A stretch of 21,715 bases of DNA. It comes from Botryllus schlosseri (Eukaryota > Chordata > Ascidiacea > Stolidobranchia > Styelidae). Below the pieces are notes generated by a model that saw nothing but the letters and a program-made list of their open reading frames with translations, was not told the origin of the DNA and did not search any database. The DNA is taken from assembly GCA_000444245.1 (NCBI GenBank), contig ATSW01010922.1, forward strand, positions 1-21,715, given 5' to 3'. Positions 1 through 6,868 of the stretch are shown here, in pieces. A program made the position numbers and the translations under genes. Each line of letters opens with the position of its first letter. Positions within the stretch are counted from its first letter, which is position 1.

Positions 1-330
1 GCAGTGTTGGCATGGCTGGAGTCCTGACTTGACTCGAGTCACTTTCCTAAAATGAACTGACTTGACTTGACTCAGCGTATCGAAATTGTGGATTAACTCG
101 TGACTCGGAGCAAAATTCACGAGTCAATTTCGAGTCATCAAGCAATCGATGTCGACAGAAATCATTGTATCTTGCATATGTTCAGGTTGTACGCGAAACG
201 CTGGTGTAACCCATGGGAGCGACCGATCATTCAATGATCGTGCGTTTTACGGAGCCTTCATTGTTCTCTCACAATGAATTGATCGCAAACGAAGTGATCG
301 AAGCTTACAGCTTACGTTGTCATAAACTAG
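1..330 (+). repeat. Left long terminal inverted arm
   Basis: About 330 bp that match the reverse complement of 2840-3189 imperfectly along their whole length. Both arms contain ACTCGTGACTCGGAGCAAAA followed by ACGAGTCAATTT, then GCATATGTTC, then TGATC-rich sequence and a GTTGTC near the inner boundary. It carries one perfect GACTCGAGTC palindrome (31-40) and several CTTGACTTGACTC variants. Inner boundary approximate. Confidence 0.7.
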
Positions 331-718
331 TATAGTAAAGTAATTTAATAGCAAAATGTATATTTCTGTTCTCTGTTCCTAACTTAACAAAACCTCTTGT
401 TTTATTGCAATTGAACTCCAATACAGTTTATATAGTCCTCAACCATCGGTGCAGGCTGTAATTGTATCACATCACTTTGTAAATGGGTAATATATTGCAT
501 CTTATCAATTCGTTTCTCTATTCTCTATTTTGGCTGGTAACTTTAATCCGGGCCATGCAATTACTTACGTAGTTAAGCATTTCTGCGTATATGTTAGCAA
601 TAAAGCGCAGTTATTTACTCCTAATAAGCCATGTTTTGTTTTTACCGATTGTTACGCTACGCCTAGTTACTTTACAAAGTAGCCTATCGTAGGATTTATT
701 GGGTTTACGATCACAATT

Positions 719-2720
719 ATGGTGAGAACTAGACGAAGTGGAGAACATATCAAGATTTTGCATGGTGGCGAAAAGTTTACTGGTTGTGAAACGTTTCCAC
801 CTGGTTTACTGCCCATAAACCGGCAAGTGATAGAGATTATACTCCACTTCGAGAACTTTCGCATTAAACAAGCTGCGTCAAAAGTTGCGAAAGAAATCTA
901 TGACATATGGGTGTTTTCCAATGTTTATCCATTGAACCAACATATCATAACCCAAAAGATTCAATCGTTGGTCATAGATTTTAGTAAACTCGACCGGTGG
1001 CCAAAGGCAAACGTGCTAAATCGTACTTGGAAAAGCAAGCAATTTTTTTGTCAAGCGTAGATGAGCTGTATGGCATCTTCTGTACATATGACGATCAACG
1101 AGAAGATTTGAAAAAACAGCATAAGTTGCGAATTACTGAGAAGGATTGTAAATTTTACAATGAGCAAAAGGAGCCAAGTGCTGAAAGATGACTGGATATT
1201 ATCATGCCTTTGGATTCATCTGACCAAATGTTCGCACGCCGGCTAACATCACAACTGAACGCTTGAACTTTTCGCAGCCCAAAGTGAAATGGAGGTCGAA
1301 CTGGATGCTGGGCATGGGCATGCCTCAGAGTTCGAATCAACAAGCACATATTCTCCCACACTTCACAGTCACCTTTCAAATATCTCCAGCTCTTCATCCA
1401 AATCAACTGAATTCCCAACCTAGAATCGGAGAAAATGGCCGAATCTTACCAGAATGTGTGAAAGATATCAATGACCGGACCAAGCTGCAGCTGCAGTTGC
1501 TAACAACGTTTTGGTAGCTGTTGGATTGGTTGCCGACCATGATAAAAACTGGATGACTAACCGAAGCAAGTTACGAAGAGAACGTGACAAATGCAGAGAG
1601 GCACCACGGCAAGAAGAGCAACAAAATTTCAGTATGGTGGATGGTTTGTACTTTGATGGACGTAAAGATGCCACACAAATGGTTATGCACGGTCCAAACG
1701 AGAAGTACTACTGATCTATTCAAATGGAAGAACACTTTACTGTAGTTGCGAGCCGGGGAGTTATTACCTCACCCACCTTTCTCCTGAAGATGGCAGGGGC
1801 ATAACCATAGCTCAACATATATTCAATGCAATAAGAGAAACATAATTGCAAGATAAACTGGCAGTTGTCGGTACTGATGGCACTGCATCAATGACAGGAA
1901 AACATAATGCATGCATTGGAAGGCCGGAAGAGTTGCTGAATAAGCCGCTTCAATGGATAGTATGTCCGCTTCATGCTAATGAATTGTCTTTGCGACATGT
2001 GTTTGCAGGTCTCGATGGTGTTACAAGAGGCCTAGATACATTTGCCAGTATAATTGGTAAAAAACTACATGGAAGTGTATCTTAGTGGCCTGTTCCTCAA
2101 TTCAAAAAGCTCTCGCCACCACTTTTGGCCTTTCCAAAGCTCCCCTCCGAAGTTGCGAATGACTTAAGTACCACATATGCTTATAAAATATGCTGGGCAA
2201 TTATTCAAGGAAACGTTGATGATGATCTGGCTTATTTGGAGTTTGGACCAGTTGTGTATTCAGGATGGCTAACTTTGGGATGCAGGGTTTTACGGTATTC
2301 TCAGGTAACACGACTATTTGGGACCCACATGGTACCCATATGGTTCCACAGAAATATTACGAGTAAAATTAATCCTCAGTTAAAAATAGTAGATACGAAT
2401 AAGTGAGCAAGGTGATGGGATCTAGGTGGGATTAGTATGGTACATCCTAGCTAGTCCTTGGCTTTAAATCCCACTTGGGGTTCATATGGGACACATGCTA
2501 TGAGACCCATCAATTTTGCCAACCCATCTATCCACCAAAATACCACATGGGTACCAGGTGGTCGTGTTACCTGGGTTATGTGACAGTTGATGAACCGCCT
2601 TTGAACCTGGAGATTCTGGTTTGTTTTTGCCCTGAAGTATATTTTCCGACTCGGTTTGAGATCAAGCTAAACAAACATATAACACAATTAAGCATGCCTC
2701 ATAATTCGAAAAGGCAACTT
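719..2720 (+). pseudogene. Broken hAT-like transposase of an uncharacterised family
   Basis: Pieces of one protein lie in order on the plus strand in changing frames. 719-1060 reads LPINRQVIEIILHF followed by an A-x-K-V-A-K-E-I-Y-D-I-W segment. 1511-1714 reads a KLRRERDKCRE coiled, charged stretch and VDGLYFDGRKD. 1846-2085 reads VVGTDGTASMTGKH, then CPLHANELSLRHVF. 2125-2300 reads DLSTTYAYKICWAII, then GWLTL. 2590-2700 reads DEPPLNLEILVCF. I recall this block order from uncharacterised predicted proteins of cnidarians and arthropods (memory, not checked). The D-G-x4-T-G ... C-x-x-H-x-x-E-L spacing resembles the hAT RNase-H-like core followed by its C/DxxH motif, which together with CAGTG termini suggests a hAT relative. 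Several frame changes and stops plus a 272-bp insertion make it non-functional. No clear zinc-finger domain was seen. Confidence 0.65.
2302..2573. mobile_element. MITE with CAGGTAACACGAC terminal repeats
   Basis: A 272-bp element bounded by perfect 13-bp inverted termini CAGGTAACACGAC (2302-2314, and its complement at 2561-2573). The similarity continues imperfectly inward through a GGxACCCAxxTGG block, giving an arm of about 31 bp. It interrupts the transposase remnant between the GWLTL...R block and the DEPPLNLEIL block, so it arrived after the host transposon. Flanking octamers GGTATTCT and GGTTATGT agree at five of eight positions, which may be a decayed target-site duplication. No coding capacity. 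Superfamily not established; hAT is plausible from the CAGG start. Confidence 0.7.
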
Positions 2721-2839
2721 GACTTGAATCGTGACTTGACTTGACTCGAGTCACCTCCAAAATTCGAGTGACTTGACTTGACTCGAGTCAAAATGCGCAA
2801 TGACTCGTGACTCGAAGGTAGTGACTTGATCCCAACACT
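2700..2839 (+). repeat. Extra right-type transposon end
   Basis: This stretch ends in CCCAACACTG and carries two perfect GACTCGAGTC palindromes (2743-2752, 2780-2789) among GACTTGACTTGACTC variants. It is the same kind of terminus as the one at 3189. The left end (CAGTGTTGG) matches this inner terminus for nine bases, better than the outer one, so 2-2839 may be the true element. Confidence 0.55.
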
Positions 2840-3189
2840 GCTACTACGACAACCTAACCTGTGATCATTTCGTTTGTGGTCAAGATATTTCTGATGCAAT
2901 AATGGATGATCATTCAAACGTGCATTCAGTGAATGCCCGGTTACTCTCACAAGTGACACAAGCGTATCGCGAACAATACGAACATATGCACAAAATACAC
3001 TGATTTGATTGATACCGTATAATTGATGACTTGAAATTGACTCGTAAATTTTGCTCCGAGTCACGAGTCAATTTGCATTTTTTAAGCACCGAGTCAAATC
3101 AAGTCATTTTTGCGAAGTGACTCGAGTCAAGTCTAGTCATACGAAAAAGTGACTCGAGTCAAGTCATGACTCGAGTCATCACAACACTG
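2840..3189 (-). repeat. Right long inverted arm, possibly a truncated second copy
   Basis: Reverse complement of the left 330 bp in imperfect form, ending in CAACACTG at 3182-3189. It has three perfect GACTCGAGTC palindromes (3119-3128, 3151-3160, 3168-3177). Its homology to the left arm runs right up to the inner terminus at 2839, as expected if another copy inserted there. Minus-strand open frames in this stretch are not coding. Confidence 0.6.
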
Positions 3190-3304
3190 CTGACCATATT
3201 CGGTTAACAGTGAGACAAACGATTTTATTATGGATGAGACGCACTTGTTTCATTCTAAACAAAGCTGCAAAGCTGCATTGAACATGGACCCCGAGAGTGA
3301 ACGG

Positions 3305-3476
3305 TCATAAAGAAGACTTGGACTCGGACTCCTTTTGCACTAAGACTCGACCCTTTGCGTCATGAATTTAACTCGGACTTGACAGGCTGGAGATTTGAAA
3401 ATGACTCGAGTTAATTAGGAGCAGAAAAGTAAGATTGACCTGTGACTCGGAACCTTGGTACTTGGTTACAACCCTG
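3305..3476. repeat. ACTCGG-rich repeat fragment ending CAACCCTG
   Basis: The stretch has repeated GACTCGG/ACTCGAGT variants (about 3316-3330, 3350-3380, 3396-3406, 3444-3452) and ends TTGGTTACAACCCTG. The style resembles the subterminal arrays of the element to its left, but the terminus differs, so it is probably a fragment of another related transposon. A CAGGGTTTTAAACTCGG sequence at 3563 could be the start of another such fragment; no partner end was found. Confidence 0.35.
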
Positions 3477-3734
3477 AGAATGATGATATGAGTTGAAAGA
3501 ATTTATGGCGTCCAAGTTTTATCCATAGCGCGGTTGGCCCTACGGATCAATCTTGAGAAATACAGGGTTTTAAACTCGGACTCTTAGTATTTGGTTGTCA
3601 TTATTATTATATCGCAATCGGGTTTTCTTTGAATACGATTATGAGATATCGTCAAAGGGTTGCGGCAACGTCGCACTGAACCAAGCAATAACGATTACAC
3701 AACACCACCGGAAAACGATAATTAACAATATACA

Positions 3735-3890
3735 ATACCGAGAAGGTATATTGCAGAGATTGGGCATTAATGAGAATTACACATTACCAATAACGGACAC
3801 CACCAAGATTGAAAATCACCGACAAGGACATTTCCGAGACTGGACATTATTGGGAATTCATAATACCGAGAAGAGACATTACTAAGAAAT
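3735..3890 (+). repeat. Degenerate minisatellite, unit about 18 bp
   Basis: Variants of a GGACATTAxxGAGAATT-like unit follow each other (for example GGGCATTAATGAGAATT, GGACATTTCCGAGACT, GGACATTATTGGGAATT, AGACATTACTAAGAAAT). The unit is loose and the array boundaries are approximate. The 96-codon open frame at 3595-3885 crosses it and is not considered a gene. Confidence 0.35.
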
Positions 3891-3989
3891 GATATATCCA
3901 GTATAAAATGCGATTCGAACCTTTATTTTCCTAAATCCGATCTCGCATGTGACGACTAGCTCATTTCAACACTTTGGCCTTTTTGTTGT

Positions 3990-4030
3990 CCCTCTCTCTC
4001 TTAGTTTACCGGCCCTCTCTCTTAGTTTAT
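3990..4030 (+). repeat. Two-copy pyrimidine-rich tandem repeat
   Basis: The motif CCCTCTCTCTTAGTTTA occurs twice in tandem, with a CCGG separator (first copy has one extra TC). Short simple-sequence feature with no gene association seen. Confidence 0.6.
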
Positions 4031-5616
4031 CAAGACATGTTATGACTTTTTGTGATCCGGCATATGATAAAAGGGTTCGTTTGACAACAGCTTTGAACTG
4101 TTGTGTGTCTCACACACTCAATATGCGCGAGGCGTGTCTGTTTAAAACACCATGTTTTAAACAGTGTTTTAAACAAAGGCGTCTGAAAAATATTTGTTTT
4201 TCAAATTGTATAACTATGCCATAATTGTCGAAGTACTTTCTAAAACATGTTGTGTGAGCCTACGGGCGATTACCACACGACGTATACGATATGGGATGGT
4301 TGAAACCCTCAAAATTGGCGGTTCAACAGCTATAGTACGTTGATATCTCGTCAAAGAAGCTATATTTACACTGTAGTTTCAATTGTGAAGGACAATCCAC
4401 TATGACGTCACAATTGAATATTCGTGACTTAACTGTTTAAAAAAAACATGTATTAAACGAAGTGCTTGTTTTAAACATGTTTGTTTTACATTGAATTTTT
4501 TAATGCAACCTTAATAATGATATTATCAACTAAAGCACAACAATGAATTATTTCGTTTCACAAGTTCGAGTATCTCAAAATGCACAGCGACATACTTATT
4601 GCTTATCTATGCAGTTCTTTCGAAGTGATGCAATGTTAGCATGTATTAGCTCGATAACCTATGTTGATTCATTTGCACCCTCGATTTTGAAGGCTAACAT
4701 ATAAACGAAAAGCATGTAACCAATCAGTTAATCCAGTTCCAACCTTCCTGATGACGGATCCCTGGCGAAATATTATTCAAACTGATCAGAACCCAATTTT
4801 GTAAGTTAACGCTAACAAATATGTAATGTTTGAAAACAACGCATCGAACAACGATGTGCGACCTTATTATTAGAATCTTGCGATGCTTAATTTGGATTTT
4901 CTTAAGTTCTCTAGCGCTGTGATGTCATCCAAATAATGACATTACTACGGAACCCTATATTTACCGACGACGTCCTAGTTGGCAAAAGTAACCACCTCTT
5001 TCCTGCGGATGTAAATTAGTAAGAGCTTTCTAGCTGCCAAAATCAGGAAACCGCATACCGTGAGATCAAACCGAGCTACTTAAATCAGTTATTGGAGTGG
5101 ACCCACGTGTGGTCAAGTTCGCAAGGCACTCGATGAGGCCACAACCTGTTAGAGACTTTCATTTCTCATAGGACTGCATTAGACGGGACACCTAAATTTC
5201 CGATGTAAAAAACACTTGTCACCATTAGAATAAGAAAAATCGACACCGCTCAAGGTGCGATGCGACAGAAGCGGAATGGTATAGTTTGTATTTCGTCCAG
5301 AACACAAAGAAAGAGAGGTCAAGGTACTTCGATTCAAAGCATGACCTGAAGAACTAAAATCGAAAACGAAGAAGGCAAGATACTGGTCTTGTACACAGTC
5401 ATATTTATAACAAGTCGTTATATTGTCTGTTAATGCATCGTAGCAGCAATGACAGTGGGGAGGAGCCCAGACCAGCCAGAGTCACATTTATACAAGCCAC
5501 AACCGAGATTCGTAACACTGTCTGTCGTTCTGATGAAACAAAAATTTAATGTATTCTGTCGAGGAGAAAGATATACCACTGCAATGCTTGGAGACGGACA
5601 GTCACAGCATAGTCAG
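4031..5616. other. Intergenic DNA without a recognised gene
   Basis: No coding region could be supported. The only structure seen is a cluster of GTTTTAAAC/GTTTAAAAC nonamers (4140-4148, 4154-4162, 4166-4174, 4468-4476) and an imperfect inverted repeat TGATGTCAT/AATGACATTA near 4920-4945. The plus-strand open frames beginning at 5449 and 5549 overlap the 3' untranslated region of the minus-strand gene and show no recognisable domain. Confidence 0.5.
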
Positions 5617-5622
5617 TTTATT
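5617..5622 (-). terminator. Polyadenylation signal of the minus-strand gene
   Basis: TTTATT on the plus strand reads AATAAA on the minus strand, about 170 bases beyond the TAA stop at 5795. The following minus-strand DNA contains TG-rich stretches (GCTGTGACTGTCCGT) compatible with a downstream element. It is the nearest canonical signal I found after the stop. Confidence 0.5.
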
Positions 5623-5794
5623 TATCGTGGATCTGTATTCGTTGAATCGTGGAGCGGGCGGACGACCTGAAACAATGAAAGCAATCGTTAGGCACTTGAT
5701 GACATTGTCTATTGCTAATCAATGTTCTGATGCACATTAAGGAGTACATATTAACCTACGGAAAGCGGTGACATGAAACCGGAAAGTAGGCGGT

Positions 5795-6868
5795 TTATGC
5801 TGTAATGTTTGACCTAAATGACTTTGATGGATATGTTACCTTAATGAACTTCCTCTTCATTACTTCAATCAGAACACTCTTCATAGAAGGTACTTCAATT
5901 GCGGGGGTGAGTGATAAGTCGTTTGGATGATTTTCGTCCTGAGCTACAGCTTCGCGCACCTTAGTATTTGACTGCAGTGTGTTGTCACGTGTTGAAGGTA
6001 TGAAATGTTGAGAATCAGGACCCATTTGCCGTAACGCTCTCTTGTGTTTTCGTCTTTGTAGAGTTTTCTGAGACCAGAGGTTTCTCATTTTCAATGACTT
6101 GGTCAATTGAACTTCAGTACCTTCAATCGTTGTATGGTGAGGCAATCGGTCAAGTTCATGCAGCGTGACATCGAACATATTCTGTGTGTCTGCAGTATCG
6201 TTACCACAGGCTTTATCTACAGGATTGACTAATACTCCAGGGATATCCGTCGCCCTGTTTGATGCCGAATCCGATTCGTTGTCAGTTGCACTGGGACTTT
6301 CCTGTGACAGGCCTCCATCAGTGAAAGGCCATCCCTTATCACCGAGGTCTTTCCATTTCCACAAACAACATTCCGAATCAGTGGAGGTTAAACTGGATGA
6401 TAAAGAGTCATCATCACCACAGGATGACATAATTTCAGATGGGCAACTTTCGTGTCGGGAATCTTCCTTGAATTGAATTTCCTTTGTGGAGTTCACATCT
6501 TCTTTATATCCATCAAAAGAACCGTACTTACGTTGTATTGCATGAGTTCGTTCGGTGTAATCTTTGGTATTACGCATACTTATAGGGCTGGGAGAAATGC
6601 AACTATGCGTATCGTCAAGATAACAGTTATCAACGCATACATTGTAAGGCGATATGTTACTGATTCTTTCTACAGCTCCATCACCTTCAGCATGACTAAC
6701 ATCATCTTCCGAATGCTCTTTATACATTTCCAACTTTTCTATCTTTCCTATATCATCGTCACAATATGATCCGTTTACCAATTTAACGAAATTGACTGCA
6801 GAACCATCTTTACCAGTCAGTTGCTTCATCATCTGTTCGAGCACCTTCATTTCTCCCAGGGAAACACA
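5795..6868 (-). CDS. Last exon of large Ser-rich protein gene
   Basis: Open to a TAA at 5795-5797; about 357 residues if the upstream splice is at 6869. The chain is acidic and serine-rich in its first half (SSCGDDDSLSSSLTSTDSE), has a Trp pair region CCLWKWKDLGDKGWPF, then a basic patch (SQKTLQRRKHKRALRQM), and ends with MKSVLIEVMKRKFIKVTYPS. No catalytic domain, membrane segment or signal peptide is visible, and I do not recognise the family. The open frame itself runs further upstream to 6952, overlapping the preceding exon's frame by 143 bp, so the join must lie in 6796-6929. It shares strand, composition and disorder with the upstream exon, so I treat both as one gene. No in-frame stop occurs over more than 1 kb, and the plus-strand open frames here are shadows. 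Confidence 0.6.
   Translation of the reverse strand, partial: CVSLGEMKVLEQMMKQLTGKDGSAVNFVKLVNGSYCDDDIGKIEKLEMYKEHSEDDVSHAEGDGAVERISNISPYNVCVDNCYLDDTHSCISPSPISMRNTKDYTERTHAIQRKYGSFDGYKEDVNSTKEIQFKEDSRHESCPSEIMSSCGDDDSLSSSLTSTDSECCLWKWKDLGDKGWPFTDGGLSQESPSATDNESDSASNRATDIPGVLVNPVDKACGNDTADTQNMFDVTLHELDRLPHHTTIEGTEVQLTKSLKMRNLWSQKTLQRRKHKRALRQMGPDSQHFIPSTRDNTLQSNTKVREAVAQDENHPNDLSLTPAIEVPSMKSVLIEVMKRKFIKVTYPSKSFRSNITA

Larger units (their letters stand above)
1..3189 (+). mobile_element. Decayed TIR DNA transposon complex with CAGTGTTG ends
   Basis: The left end reads CAGTGTTGG from base 2 and the right end reads CAACACTG, finishing at 3189, so the termini are inverted. The first ~330 bases are recognisably the reverse complement of 2840-3189: both arms share the order of GACTCGAGTC palindromes, the block ACTCGTGACTCGGAGCAAAA, a GCATATGTTC stretch and a GATC-rich inner part. 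The interior carries broken pieces of a transposase-like protein (about 719-2720). A second right-type end (CCCAACACTG) lies at 2830-2839, so this is probably one copy inserted into an inverted relative rather than a single clean element. The window starts at the left terminus, so the left target-site duplication cannot be read. The CAGTG start and the protein motif suggest a divergent hAT relative; the superfamily assignment is inference. Confidence 0.75.

Noticed and set aside
3595-4224. Plus-strand open frames of 96 and 91 codons
   Set aside because: The first crosses a degenerate minisatellite and the second a CT-rich tandem repeat and TTTTAAA cluster; composition is that of simple sequence.
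5449-5740. Overlapping plus-strand open frames of 73 and 63 codons
   Set aside because: Two frames of equal length over the same DNA, no recognisable motif, and antisense to the 3' end of the minus-strand gene.
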